Shown here piece by piece: positions 34,792 to 43,599 of a stretch of 64,000 nt of DNA; within the stretch, counting starts at the first letter, position 1; each line of letters starts with the position of its first letter. Source of the stretch: Crocinitomix sp044361315 (GTDB taxonomy: Bacteria; Bacteroidota; Bacteroidia; Flavobacteriales_D; Crocinitomicaceae). The notes under the pieces were generated by a model that worked only from the letters and a program-made list of their open reading frames with translations, ran no database searches and was not told where the DNA came from. Made by a program: the position numbers and the translations under genes. Where the stretch lies: the NCBI GenBank assembly GCA_044361315.1, contig JBIKJA010000009.1, positions 62,001-126,000 on the forward strand. The letters run 5' to 3'.

Positions 34792-35679
34792 CTAACTGTT
34801 GATTTGGTCTGTTAAAGCAACGATTTTCGCTTTACGGTCGACCGATACATTTACCAAAGGTAATCGCATGTCTGCTTTCATAATTCCTAAATGCGCAAGC
34901 ACTTCTTTTATTCCTCCCGGATTTCCTTCTGCAAAAAGGTGATTAACTATTGGCAGAATTTTATAATGAGCTTTTCGAGCGGCCTCCATTTCATTGTTCA
35001 TGGTTTTAAGTACCACTTCTTTAAATTGTTTTGGAAATCCATTTCCTACCACAGAGATTACTCCATCACCACCCGCTGCTAGAATTGGTAAGGTAATGGC
35101 ATCATCTCCAGAAATCACTAAAAAATCAGCAGGTTTTTCATTGATAATTTGCATGATTTGTTCCATACTTCCTGAAGCTTCTTTGATAGCGATGATGTTT
35201 TTACACGCATTCGCCAGACGAAGTGTGGTTTCTGGCAGGACATTTGAAGAAGTTCTACCGGGTACATTATAAAGTATAATTGGTAAATGGGTGGATTCAG
35301 CAATTAATTTATAGTGCTGAAAAATTCCTTCTTGTGTTGGCTTGTTATAATAAGGTGATGCGGAAAGAATCCCATCTACCTTCGAAAGATCATAATTTTT
35401 GAAATCCTCCACCAAAGCCATTGTATTATTTCCACCAATGCCAAAAACAATCGGCAATTTACCTGCGTTTTCTTGACAAACGGTGTCTAAAATTAATTGT
35501 TTTTCACTTTTAGAAATCACGGGCGACTCACCAGTCGTTCCTTGAACAACCAAGTAATCAACTCCTCCATCAATTAAAAAACGAGTTAGACGTTTTAGGG
35601 CATCCAAATCAATTTTTTTTTCGCTGTCAAAAGGCGTGACCATTGCAACGCCCAATCCTTTAAATTTATTTCTTTCCAT
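34792..35679 (-). CDS. dapA: 4-hydroxy-tetrahydrodipicolinate synthase
   Basis: 295 residues, normal size. It condenses pyruvate with aspartate semialdehyde in lysine/diaminopimelate synthesis. Catalytic features: GTTGES (47-52), Tyr137 in YNVPGRT and the Schiff-base Lys166 in IAIKEASG; Arg of PGRT binds the substrate carboxylate. Cytoplasmic TIM barrel. The start overlaps the upstream unknown gene by 14 bp, and that gene follows ligA by 2 bp. Confidence 0.96.
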   Translation of the reverse strand: MERNKFKGLGVAMVTPFDSEKKIDLDALKRLTRFLIDGGVDYLVVQGTTGESPVISKSEKQLILDTVCQENAGKLPIVFGIGGNNTMALVEDFKNYDLSKVDGILSASPYYNKPTQEGIFQHYKLIAESTHLPIILYNVPGRTSSNVLPETTLRLANACKNIIAIKEASGSMEQIMQIINEKPADFLVISGDDAITLPILAAGGDGVISVVGNGFPKQFKEVVLKTMNNEMEAARKAHYKILPIVNHLFAEGNPGGIKEVLAHLGIMKADMRLPLVNVSVDRKAKIVALTDQINS

Positions 35680-36181
35680 GTTGGCTTAATAATTTTATTT
35701 GTTGTGTTATCATAGGGATCAATTCTTCGTTATTCCAATCGCCTTCAACCGACAAGTCATATAGGAAAGATCGTTTCGAATTTGAGCGTCCGATCAAAAA
35801 ACTTGCTTCGATTTTTTCAATCATACCAGTGAAAATTGGATCATCATCTGACAAATCTATGATTAAATCAAATTGATGTTTAAAAAGCTCACGCAATTTA
35901 TCATTCTTTATTTTTCCTGTTAAACTTATATCGCCCGAATGGATCGTATAATTATCGGATTGAATTTTCTCCACTTTTTTCTCACGTCTTTCGAGGTGAA
36001 CGATTTTTGCGTGGATAAAAGCTTTGCGCACCAATTCTTCGATGTCATCGTTTTTCTCGGACGCTATCACCAAGACATTTTCATAGCCTTCGACGCTTTT
36101 TAGCAAAGGTTTTCTTGTAGGTCTCTTTTTTAAAGTCGCCTTTTTCAAGAATAATTTTTTGATCCAGTTTAATCCTTTCAT
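35666..36181 (-). CDS. conserved hypothetical protein between ligA and dapA
   Basis: 171 residues, basic N-terminus (MKGLNWIKKLFLKKATLKKRPTRK), no clear membrane segment, then an alpha/beta domain: VLVIASEKNDDIEELVRKAFIH, YTIHSGDISLTGKIKNDKLRELFKHQFDLIIDLSDDDPIF, SFLIGRSNSKRSFLYDLSVEG. It looks like a Bacteroidota-specific family that I associate with the DUF6913 label, not firmly. It sits in the ligA-dapA operon with a 14-bp overlap into dapA. Function unknown. Confidence 0.7.
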   Translation of the reverse strand: MKGLNWIKKLFLKKATLKKRPTRKPLLKSVEGYENVLVIASEKNDDIEELVRKAFIHAKIVHLERREKKVEKIQSDNYTIHSGDISLTGKIKNDKLRELFKHQFDLIIDLSDDDPIFTGMIEKIEASFLIGRSNSKRSFLYDLSVEGDWNNEELIPMITQQIKLLSQHGKK

Positions 36182-36183
36182 AG

Positions 36184-38190
36184 TTAGATCATTGCTAAAA
36201 ATTCATTTTCTGTTAAAATTTTGATACCCAAACTTGTTGCTTTCGCTAATTTGGCTGGCCCCATATTATCGCCAGCTACTAAGTAATCTGTTTTTGCTGA
36301 TATGGATCCAGAATTTTTCCCACCATTTTTTTCAATTAGTGATTTTAATTCATCCCGACTGACGGTCTGAAAGACCCCAGAAATAACAAATGTCTTATCG
36401 ACTAACAAATCGCTTATGTGTTCTTCCACAACGGTTTCAAAATTTAACCCTTGATTTATTAAACGGCGGATATTAATTACATTTTTTTTGTCTTCCAAGA
36501 ACAAACGAATACTTTGTGCAATTTTTTCACCTACTTCGTCCACGGAAATTAGGTCTTCGTAACTCGCTTCCATGATCGCAGTCATGGTTTTAAAATGTTT
36601 GGCCAACTTTTTTGCGACCGTTTCACCTACATAACGAATCCCAATGGCAAATAAAACACTTTCAAAAGGGATTGATTTGGAAGCATTGATACTTTGAATG
36701 GCATTGTTTGCCGATTTGTCCGCCATTCTATCTAATTCGACAAGATCATGAAAGGTGAGTTCGTATAAATCGGTGTAATTAGTAACCAATCCTTTGTAAT
36801 ATAATAGGTCGATGGTTTCTGGTCCTAAACCATCAATATTCATTGCTTTTTTAGAAATAAAATGTTCGATCTTACCTTTAATTTGAGGAGGACATCCAAG
36901 ATCATTCGGACAATAATGCTGCGCTTCGCCGTCTTTTCTTACCAATTCAGCCACACATTTGGGGCAATTTTCGATAAAATGAACAGGTTCAGCATTTTCT
37001 GCTCTTTTAGAAATATCTACACTAACAATTTTAGGAATGATTTCGCCGCCTTTTTCAACATACACGTAGTCATATAAATGTAAATCTAATTTTGCGATTT
37101 GATCGGCATTATGAAGTGAAGCTCGTTTTACAGTTGTTCCTGCCAAAAGCACTGGATCCAGATTGGCCACTGGTGTGATTGCTCCTGTCCGACCAACTTG
37201 GTAGGTGACTTCTTTTAATTGTGTTGATACCTGCTCGGCCTTAAATTTATAAGCAATTGCCCAACGAGGACTTTTAGCAGTATAGCCCAAATCTTCTTGT
37301 TGTTCATACGAGTCAACCTTGATAACAATGCCGTCAATTTCAAAAGGTAAAATATGGCGTTCTTTTTCCCAATGGGTAATAAATGCCATGATTTCCTCAA
37401 TCGATCCACATTTTTGAATCATTTTTTTGGAAACATCAGGAATTTTAAATCCCCATTTACCAGCATTTGCAACCGCTTCGGAATGACTTTGAGCGGTAAT
37501 TTTTTCGCCATAGACACCATATAAATAGCAATCCAATCCACGTTCGGCCACTACCGCCGAATTGAGTGATTTCAAGGTTCCAGATGCTGTATTTCTTGGA
37601 TTTGCATAAAGATCTTCACCTAATTCGGCTTTGAGTTCATTCAAGCGCAAGAAATTTTTGGTTGGAAAAAAGATTTCTGCGCGAATTTCAAATTTTTGAG
37701 GATAATCACCTTTTAGACGCAATGGAATAGTTTTAATGGTGCGCACATTGGTGGTTACTTCTTCTCCTTTATTTCCATCTCCTCGAGTGACTGCTTGTGT
37801 TAATTCGCCATTTTCATAACGAATCCCAATGGCTACACCATCATATTTCAATTCGCAAACATAGGTTGGGGGAGTGGTGGACAGTTTATGAATTCGGTTT
37901 TCCCAATCGATAATCTCAGCTTCTGAATAGGTATTGGAAAGCGAAAGCATGGGATATTCATGCACCACCGATTTAAATTTTTTGGTGATATCGCCACCAA
38001 CGCGTTTAGTTGGACTGTTTTCTACCGCAAATTCGGGATGTTCAGCCTCTAATTTCTCAAGTTCTTTTAATAATTGATCAAAATCGTAATCCGATATTTT
38101 AGGATCTGAGAGCACATAATAATTATAGTTATGTGTTTCAATTAAATCACTTAATTCGATAATCCGCGTTTTAATTTGCTCTTTGTTCAT
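36184..38190 (-). CDS. ligA: NAD-dependent DNA ligase
   Basis: 668 residues from the ATG at 38190; the frame opens at 38229, but the N-terminus MNKEQIKTRIIELSDLIETH aligns with other LigA Ia domains. It seals nicks in replication and repair. Features: Ia domain NYNYYVLSDPKISDYDFDQLL, adenylation Lys115 in CELKYDGVA, OB domain, C4 zinc finger (CPKC...YCPNDLGC), helix-hairpin-helix repeats and a C-terminal BRCT domain (LLVDKTFVISGVFQ to GDNMGPAKLAKATSLGIKIL). All parts are intact. Confidence 0.97.
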   Translation of the reverse strand: MNKEQIKTRIIELSDLIETHNYNYYVLSDPKISDYDFDQLLKELEKLEAEHPEFAVENSPTKRVGGDITKKFKSVVHEYPMLSLSNTYSEAEIIDWENRIHKLSTTPPTYVCELKYDGVAIGIRYENGELTQAVTRGDGNKGEEVTTNVRTIKTIPLRLKGDYPQKFEIRAEIFFPTKNFLRLNELKAELGEDLYANPRNTASGTLKSLNSAVVAERGLDCYLYGVYGEKITAQSHSEAVANAGKWGFKIPDVSKKMIQKCGSIEEIMAFITHWEKERHILPFEIDGIVIKVDSYEQQEDLGYTAKSPRWAIAYKFKAEQVSTQLKEVTYQVGRTGAITPVANLDPVLLAGTTVKRASLHNADQIAKLDLHLYDYVYVEKGGEIIPKIVSVDISKRAENAEPVHFIENCPKCVAELVRKDGEAQHYCPNDLGCPPQIKGKIEHFISKKAMNIDGLGPETIDLLYYKGLVTNYTDLYELTFHDLVELDRMADKSANNAIQSINASKSIPFESVLFAIGIRYVGETVAKKLAKHFKTMTAIMEASYEDLISVDEVGEKIAQSIRLFLEDKKNVINIRRLINQGLNFETVVEEHISDLLVDKTFVISGVFQTVSRDELKSLIEKNGGKNSGSISAKTDYLVAGDNMGPAKLAKATSLGIKILTENEFLAMI

Positions 38191-38270
38191 TTTCAATACT
38201 TTTAAGTCGATCAAATCTTCAGTTAACATTATGAAGGTGATTTTTTATAAAAATAATTAGTTTTTCCATT

Positions 38271-38939
38271 TTAAACCTTTACAGCTCTTGTAATTTCTCT
38301 TTTTCCAATTGGGCCTGGTAATCCTTCTACCAAAAAACCAAGTGATTTCAAGACCCTTTTAAATTCGCCTTGAGCGCAATAAGTGACCAAAACTCCTCCA
38401 ATTCGCAAAAGATCATACATTTTTTTTAAACTCACCTTGGTCCACAATTTAGGTTGAATTTGGGGAGCAAAGGCATCAAAAAACACAATGTCTATCTCAC
38501 TAATATCATTCTTAAAATCAATTAAATCAATATTTTGTTTCGTAAAGTGAAAGTTCGAATTAATTTCAATCAATTCGTTCCAAGCGGATTCATGCAGTCG
38601 ATAATATTCTTCTGAAAAATCAGTTATTTGTGCCGTTGTGGGATGATCTAATTCTTCAATTAAATCGAATGGCAATGGATATTTTTCAATGCAATGATAA
38701 TTGATTACCTTCTTTTTTTCTTTCGCAAATTCAAGTGTGACTAATGCATTTAAGCCTGTTCCAAAGCCCATTTCAAAGACTGAAATTGATTTTTGAGCAT
38801 CAAAATAAGCCAAGCCACAGTTGACAAAAATATGACGAGCTTCTTGCAAGGCCCCATTGGTTGAATGATAGGTTTCATTAAGTGAAGGAACAAACAAAGA
38901 TTTAGAATTGTCATTCGTCACAATAATTTTTCTATTCAT
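38271..38939 (-). CDS. mnmD: tRNA 5-methylaminomethyl-2-thiouridine methyltransferase (MnmD type)
   Basis: 222 residues from the ATG at 38939; an earlier in-frame TTG at 38960 overlaps the promoter. It matches the methyltransferase half of MnmC without the FAD oxidase half, as in MnmD: GALQEARHIFVNCGL, SAM motif EMGFGTGLNALV, FFDAFAPQIQPKLW, LLRIGGVLVTYCAQGEFKR and GFLVEGLPGPIGKREITRA. It would add the terminal methyl to nm5s2U34 in tRNA. Confidence 0.9.
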   Translation of the reverse strand: MNRKIIVTNDNSKSLFVPSLNETYHSTNGALQEARHIFVNCGLAYFDAQKSISVFEMGFGTGLNALVTLEFAKEKKKVINYHCIEKYPLPFDLIEELDHPTTAQITDFSEEYYRLHESAWNELIEINSNFHFTKQNIDLIDFKNDISEIDIVFFDAFAPQIQPKLWTKVSLKKMYDLLRIGGVLVTYCAQGEFKRVLKSLGFLVEGLPGPIGKREITRAVKV

Positions 38940-38947
38940 TAGTTTTA

Positions 38948-38955
38948 TATCTTTG
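38948..38955 (+). promoter_or_regulatory. -7 element (TATCTTTG) of the Cys-rich lipoprotein gene
   Basis: Exact TAnnTTTG, 17 nt before the ATG at 38973. It lies within the 33-bp gap between divergent genes. Confidence 0.45.
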
Positions 38956-38965
38956 TTCAAAATTA

Positions 38966-38973
38966 CAAAGTTA
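38966..38973 (-). promoter_or_regulatory. -7 element (TAACTTTG) of mnmD
   Basis: Exact TAnnTTTG on the minus strand, 27 nt before the mnmD ATG. It overlaps the first base of the divergent lipoprotein gene, so the two promoters face across each other. Confidence 0.45.
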
Positions 38974-39284
38974 TGTCACGTTTATTTGTCTTCGCACTTC
39001 TGATTGGATTAGTTATGAACACCAGTTGTGAACGCTGCATGAAATGTACCTATTCGTACACCGAAACAGTTATTATAACTACCCCAGATGGTGAGGAAGA
39101 GTTAAAAACGGAAAAAGAAAATTTAGTTTTATTAGATGCTGACGGTGAGGCCTATTCGAGCGAATGTCTGAAAAGAGAAGAATACAAAGGAAAAGACAGT
39201 CCTTTCACCATCGAAACATACTACCAATTAGAAGCTTCTAAAACAGATTTAGACAATTATCAATACGAATGCGTCGAACAATAA
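38973..39284 (+). CDS. small Cys-rich lipoprotein
   Basis: 103 residues. Signal peptide with lipobox MNTSC followed by ERCMKCTYSY. The mature region is acidic, beta-rich (ETVIITTPDGEEELKTEKENLVLL) with further Cys in SSECLKRE and YECVEQ. It shares the style (Cys pair right after the lipid Cys, two later Cys) of the 79-residue lipoprotein at 17011, without clear identity. Function unknown. Confidence 0.7.
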   Translation: MSRLFVFALLIGLVMNTSCERCMKCTYSYTETVIITTPDGEEELKTEKENLVLLDADGEAYSSECLKREEYKGKDSPFTIETYYQLEASKTDLDNYQYECVEQ

Positions 39285-39291
39285 AAACGAC

Positions 39292-39699
39292 TTAGTCAAT
39301 TTTTATTTTTAACGACTCGATTAATTCGGTTGGTGCAAAAGTTGGTTTCATTGTATCTTTTTTAACAAATACCAAGGTTGTTTTTGCAGTTGTTAATAAT
39401 TGATTGGATTCGTTATAAATTTCATAATCAAAAATAATCTTAAAAGATGGAATTTCTCTCATTATTGTTCGAATTGTTAAGAGGTCATCGTACAAGGCTG
39501 GTTTTAAGTATTTTACACTAAAATCAACCACTGGAAGCATAATTCCTTGCGCTTCGAGTGATTTATAACTAACCCCCAAAGCACGAAGCATTTCGACTCT
39601 ACCTATTTCGAAATATTGGGCGTAAACTCCATAATAAACATATCCCATTTGGTCTGTCTCGCCATATCTGACCCGACTTGTCGTTTCATGTGTGAACAT
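39292..39699 (-). CDS. acyl-CoA thioesterase, YbgC/4HBT hotdog family
   Basis: 135 residues, the standard size. The N-terminal RVRYGETDQMGYVYYGVYAQYFEIGRVEML contains the catalytic Asp of the 4-hydroxybenzoyl-CoA thioesterase family (ETDQMG with following Tyr-Gly-Tyr), then VVDFSVKYLKPALYDDLLTIRT. It hydrolyses acyl-CoA thioesters in the cytoplasm. It is divergent from dnaA, an arrangement common in flavobacteria. Confidence 0.9.
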   Translation of the reverse strand: MFTHETTSRVRYGETDQMGYVYYGVYAQYFEIGRVEMLRALGVSYKSLEAQGIMLPVVDFSVKYLKPALYDDLLTIRTIMREIPSFKIIFDYEIYNESNQLLTTAKTTLVFVKKDTMKPTFAPTELIESLKIKID

Positions 39700-39932
39700 T
39701 ATTTGTATCTTTGTTTCGTTTGGTTTTTGATCTCGGTCAAATTAATTCAAATTTCGGAATAAAACACAAAGTCTGGAATAAAAAATGAATTAATTTTAAC
39801 AAGTAAAAAAAATTTAAAAAACAACATTAAAATGATTTTTTTTATAACTTTTTTATGTGAATATTTGTTGACAAGTTTGAAAGCTTGTTGCGAAAATTAG
39901 AATTGTTGAAATATTATATACCCCCTGCTTGA
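39700..39932. other. AT-rich gap upstream of dnaA, possible origin region
   Basis: 233 bp, strongly AT-rich (runs of A and T at 39775-39860), between the thioesterase and dnaA. One near-match to a DnaA box in reverse orientation, TGTGAATAT, occurs at 39856-39864; I do not see a cluster of clean TTATCCACA boxes. It may be part of oriC or only the dnaA promoter region. Confidence 0.3.
39876..39905 (+). promoter_or_regulatory. dnaA promoter candidate (TTTG - 18 nt - TAGAATTG)
   Basis: A -33-like TTTG at 39876-39879 and a -7-like TAGAATTG at 39898-39905 (one mismatch to TAnnTTTG) with 18-nt spacing, 27 nt before the dnaA ATG. Confidence 0.4.
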
Positions 39933-41369
39933 ATGAAGAATATAAAAAATCATGAATCAATCTGGGAAGATTGCCTGAAAGTTATCAAAGATAACATTAG
40001 TTTGCAGAGTTTCAAGACATGGTTTGAACCGATTGTCCCTATTCGGTTTAAATCAAAAGTGTTGACACTTCAGGTGCCTTCTCACTTTTTTTATGAGTGG
40101 TTAGAAGAACATTACATCGACTTACTTAAAAAAGTCATTAAAAAAGAAATTGGTGTAGACGCAAAGCTCGAATATTCCATTATTATGGATAAAAGTGTGG
40201 ACAAAAAAACGCCTTACACTGTAAAATTGCCAACTTCGAGTAAAAAGAATTTATCGAATACACCGCTTTCAATGCCTTTGAATATTGGTGATAATCCAAT
40301 TCGAAATCCATTTGTGATACCTGGACTTAAAAAGGTCAATGTCGATTCAAATTTGAATCCAACTTATTCGTTTGATAATTTTGTTGAAGGAGATTGTAAT
40401 CGTCTTGCGCGCTCTGCTGCTTTCGCTGTTTCAAATAAACCAGGGGGAACAGCATTTAATCCTTTGCTAATTTACGGAGGAGTTGGTTTAGGAAAAACTC
40501 ACTTGTCGCATGCAATTGGAATTGGAATAAAAAATCAGTTTCCTAACAAAACTGTACTTTACACGCAAGCCGAAACTTTCACGCGTCAATTTATTGATTC
40601 GATTAAAAATAATACGACCAACGATTTTATCAATTTTTACAAACTGATGGATGTGTTGATTATTGATGATGTTCAGTTTTTTGCAGGTAAAGAAAAAACG
40701 CAAGATGCTTTTTTTCACATTTTTAACCACTTACATCAATCAGGTAAACAATTGGTGTTGACAGCTGATAAAGCGCCGGTTGAAATGAAAGGAATTGAGC
40801 AACGTTTATTATCTCGTTTTAAATGGGGATTATCTGCCGATGTTCAACCACCAGGGTTGGAAACTCGGATTGCGATTTTAGAGAAAAAAATCTACGGAAA
40901 CGGAGTTGACTTGCCGCCAGATGTATTAGAATATCTTGCTTACAGCATTAATACCAATATCCGAGAAATGGAAGGAGCATTAACCTCTCTTATTGCACAA
41001 GGATCATTGAATAAAAAATCAATTACTATCGACTTGGCGAAAAAGATGATTGACAAATTTGTCAAAAACACCGCACGCGAAGTTTCCATGGATTATATCC
41101 ACAAAATTGTTTGTGATTATTTTAATTTACCAATTGAGTTGTTAAAATCGAAAACACGTAAACGAGAAGTGGTACAAGCCCGTCAAATTGCCATGTATTT
41201 TGCTAAAAAGATGACCAAATGGTCGTTGGCAAGCATTGGGGCGCAATGTGGAGGAAAAGATCACGCAACGGTTTTGCATGCGTGCAGAACGGTGAACAAT
41301 CTGGCCGAAACGGACAAACAATTTAGAGGTTATTTAGAAGATCTCGAGAAAAAATTAAATGTGAATTAA
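39933..41369 (+). CDS. dnaA: chromosomal replication initiator protein DnaA
   Basis: 478 residues. It binds DnaA boxes and opens the origin. Domain I (1-80: SIWEDCLKVIKDNISLQSFKTWFEPI), variable linker (about 85-140), AAA+ domain with Walker A GGVGLGKT (182-189), Walker B LIIDDVQFF and the sensor region RLLSRFKWGLSADVQPPGLETR, and domain IV with KSKTRKREVVQARQIAMYFAKKMTKWSLASIGAQCGGKDHATVLHAC, the DNA-binding signature. Full length. Not followed by dnaN, as usual for Bacteroidota. Confidence 0.98.
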   Translation: MKNIKNHESIWEDCLKVIKDNISLQSFKTWFEPIVPIRFKSKVLTLQVPSHFFYEWLEEHYIDLLKKVIKKEIGVDAKLEYSIIMDKSVDKKTPYTVKLPTSSKKNLSNTPLSMPLNIGDNPIRNPFVIPGLKKVNVDSNLNPTYSFDNFVEGDCNRLARSAAFAVSNKPGGTAFNPLLIYGGVGLGKTHLSHAIGIGIKNQFPNKTVLYTQAETFTRQFIDSIKNNTTNDFINFYKLMDVLIIDDVQFFAGKEKTQDAFFHIFNHLHQSGKQLVLTADKAPVEMKGIEQRLLSRFKWGLSADVQPPGLETRIAILEKKIYGNGVDLPPDVLEYLAYSINTNIREMEGALTSLIAQGSLNKKSITIDLAKKMIDKFVKNTAREVSMDYIHKIVCDYFNLPIELLKSKTRKREVVQARQIAMYFAKKMTKWSLASIGAQCGGKDHATVLHACRTVNNLAETDKQFRGYLEDLEKKLNVN

Positions 41370-41372
41370 TAA

Positions 41373-41400
41373 AAAATGCCTCAATTCGTTGAGGCATTTT
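41373..41400 (+). terminator. dnaA terminator with TTCG tetraloop
   Basis: A perfect 12-bp stem (41373-41384 with 41389-41400) closed by the extra-stable TTCG loop, starting 3 bp after the dnaA stop. Its right arm ends in TTTT. It lies 15 bp before the next ATG, so that gene needs read-through or a promoter I cannot see. Confidence 0.85.
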
Positions 41401-41415
41401 AATTTTAAGAATGGC

Positions 41416-41880
41416 ATGAAAGTGTTAATGGTTTGTTTAGGGAATATTTGTCGATCACCTATCGCAGAGGGAATTCTTAGGCACAAAGCTACAAAGCGAG
41501 GGTTAAATATCGAAGTGGATTCGGCGGGCACGAGTAGTTTTCATGCAGGAAATCCGCCCGACCTGCGAATGATGATCACCGCTCGAAAAAATGGGATAGA
41601 CATTACAGATATACGTTCAAGGGTTTTTGTTAAGGAAGATTTTCGAAATTTCGATTTGATATTTCCCATGGATCAATCCAATGAGCGCAATATCCTGTCA
41701 CTCGCCGAAAGTGATGAAGATCGTCAAAAAGTAAAATTGATTTTAAACGAAATTGATCCAACTTCCAACGCACAAGTTCCCGATCCTTATTATGGAGGTG
41801 ACCATGGATTTCAAGTGGTGATTGATTTATTGGACAAGGCCATTGACAAATTTCTAAATCGATTGGATGGCCAAGGGTAA
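41416..41880 (+). CDS. low-molecular-weight protein tyrosine phosphatase
   Basis: 154 residues from the ATG at 41416; the open frame from 41389 starts inside the dnaA terminator. P-loop VCLGNICRSPIAEG contains the C(X)5R active site (Cys7, Arg13), and the general acid Asp lies in VPDPYYGGDHGF. Removes phosphate from phosphotyrosine proteins or from small arsenate/phosphate esters. The stop overlaps the next gene by 14 bp. dnaA, this phosphatase and the SAM methylase are a conserved flavobacterial string. Confidence 0.92.
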   Translation: MKVLMVCLGNICRSPIAEGILRHKATKRGLNIEVDSAGTSSFHAGNPPDLRMMITARKNGIDITDIRSRVFVKEDFRNFDLIFPMDQSNERNILSLAESDEDRQKVKLILNEIDPTSNAQVPDPYYGGDHGFQVVIDLLDKAIDKFLNRLDGQG

Positions 41881-42577
41881 ATTATATATTATTCCAATTC
41901 CTATTAGTGAAGATAATTTTGAGCGGGTGCTCCCCAATTTTAATCAAACAATTGTCAATGAATTGAGGCATTTTTTGGTTGAAAAAATCAAAACAAGTCG
42001 CCAGTTTTTGCGAAAAATGAATCCAACCTTTCCAATCGACGATTGCCAATTTTATGAATTGAATAAACACGATGACTATTCCTTTCAAGACGAAGTGATT
42101 CAGCATTTACAAAAAGGAATCGATGTTGGAATTATGTCCGAATCTGGTTATCCTGGGGTGGCAGATCCCGGAACGACTTTTATCGCCTTGGCGCACACCC
42201 ATCAAATTGAAATTGTTCCATTAATTGGTCCAAGTTCACTGCTGTTAGCCTTGGCGTGCAGTGGAATGAACGGTCAAGGGTTTACCTTTAATGGTTATTT
42301 GCCAAAATCAGATGCCGAACGGAGTCAAAAAATCAAGGAATTAAATTCAATTATCCAGAAAACAGGCTTTGCCCAATTATTTATTGAAACGCCGTTTAGA
42401 AATGAGGCCATCTTTCAAGATCTACTGACGCATTCCAATCCAACTTTGCTATTAACCATTGCTTATGACATTACAGGAGCAAAACAATTTATTCGAACCA
42501 AATCAATTGGCGAATGGAAAAAACATCCCTTTAAATTTGACAAAACACCTTGCGTTTTTGTCTTAGGAAAAAGTTAA
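41867..42577 (+). CDS. SAM-dependent methyltransferase of the tetrapyrrole methylase/RsmI-like family
   Basis: 236 residues. Motifs of the family: GKLYIIPIPISED at the N-terminus, GIMSESGYPGVADPG, IVPLIGPSSLLLALACSGMNGQGFTFNGYLP and QLFIETPFRN. It resembles RsmI (2'-O-methylation of 16S rRNA C1402) but is a shorter, divergent group found in Bacteroidota in addition to true RsmI. I therefore give no symbol. Coupled to the phosphatase by a 14-bp overlap. Confidence 0.85.
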   Translation: MAKGKLYIIPIPISEDNFERVLPNFNQTIVNELRHFLVEKIKTSRQFLRKMNPTFPIDDCQFYELNKHDDYSFQDEVIQHLQKGIDVGIMSESGYPGVADPGTTFIALAHTHQIEIVPLIGPSSLLLALACSGMNGQGFTFNGYLPKSDAERSQKIKELNSIIQKTGFAQLFIETPFRNEAIFQDLLTHSNPTLLLTIAYDITGAKQFIRTKSIGEWKKHPFKFDKTPCVFVLGKS

Positions 42578-42610
42578 AAATTGAAATCACACGAAAATAA
42601 AAATCGAAAA

Positions 42611-43066
42611 ATGAAAACAGAATTAAAAATATTCAGAACCTCCCGTTTAAACATCATTGAAATGATTAATGGACTAAGTTTAGATGCGATCAATAAAATT
42701 CCAGCTGGTTTTAATAATAACATCGCATGGAACATGGGTCACTTAGTTGCCACGCATCGCGGTTTGGTTTATAATTTGGCAGGAATTGAAAGCGATTTAG
42801 ACAAGGATTTTATAGTCAAATACAAAAAAGGCTCAAAACCAGAAGGCCCGATCGATCAAGCCGAATTTGAATTTATTACCACCGCTTTACTTAACCAAGT
42901 GGATGCTTTAGAAGAAGATTTAAAAAACAAAGTATTCCAAAACTACACGGCGTATAAAACCTCTTATAATTTTGAAATTACCAATATGAAGGAGGCGATT
43001 CAATTTAATAATCTTCACCAAGCTTTGCATATTTCAGCCATCATGGCAATCAAACGAAACTTGTAA
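42611..43066 (+). CDS. DinB-family protein
   Basis: 151 residues from the ATG at 42611 (a TTG at 42581 is the frame limit). Four-helix DinB/YfiT-like fold with the metal-ligand pattern NMGHLVATHRGL near residue 40 and NNLHQALHISAIMAIKR at the C-terminus (the three His positions of the family). Such proteins bind divalent metal; some are bacillithiol or mycothiol transferases, most are uncharacterised. It is 33 bp after the methylase and probably co-transcribed. Confidence 0.8.
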   Translation: MKTELKIFRTSRLNIIEMINGLSLDAINKIPAGFNNNIAWNMGHLVATHRGLVYNLAGIESDLDKDFIVKYKKGSKPEGPIDQAEFEFITTALLNQVDALEEDLKNKVFQNYTAYKTSYNFEITNMKEAIQFNNLHQALHISAIMAIKRNL

Positions 43067-43136
43067 TTGCTACTTGAAATTAAGAAATTAACCTTATCTT
43101 CGAAATTCAAAACGCCGTTAAACTAAAACTTATTTC

Positions 43137-43597
43137 ATGAAAAAAATTGCGAATATATTTCCTTACTTAGTTGTTTTTGGACTACTCATCTTTTCTCAAG
43201 CTTTGTTTATGGGCAAACAGAAGATGAATACATAAAGGAGATTGTTGCGAATGGCAATGCAGGAAAAAATAAAAAGGCATTAAAATTATGTGACGAATTA
43301 ATTGCTAAAAATCCAAAATCAATTCTCGCCTACCAAAATAAATGTACAATCTACAAAAACATGGGTGATTATTCGCAAGCTTTTAACGCTTTAATTCAAG
43401 GTTTGACAGCAAATCCAAATGCGCCTGAATTGTATCACGAACGAGGTGTTTTTTATCAAAATGCCGCCAAAACGGATGCAGCGATCCGGGAATATAATTT
43501 GGGAATAAAATTCGCAGAAAACGATACATTGCGAAATTCGATCATCATTTCAAAGGCTACAGCCTATTCAGATTTGCGCAATTTAAAAGAAGCTTAA
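43137..43597 (+). pseudogene. frameshifted and 3'-truncated TPR protein
   Basis: The ATG at 43137 gives MKKIANIFPYLVVFGLLIFS, a signal peptide, but that frame stops at MNT. Shifting by one base near 43195-43210 restores YGQTEDEYIKEIVANGNAG, then KKALKLCDELIAKNPKSI, DYSQAFNALIQGLTANPNAP and YHERGVFYQNAAKTDAAIREYNLGI: at least two tetratricopeptide repeats. The frame ends at NLKEA (43597), where sequence typical of a RAYT begins. The gene has thus lost both its reading frame and its 3' end. The original was a secreted TPR protein, perhaps part of a longer adaptor. Confidence 0.75.
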
Positions 43598-43599
43598 TT

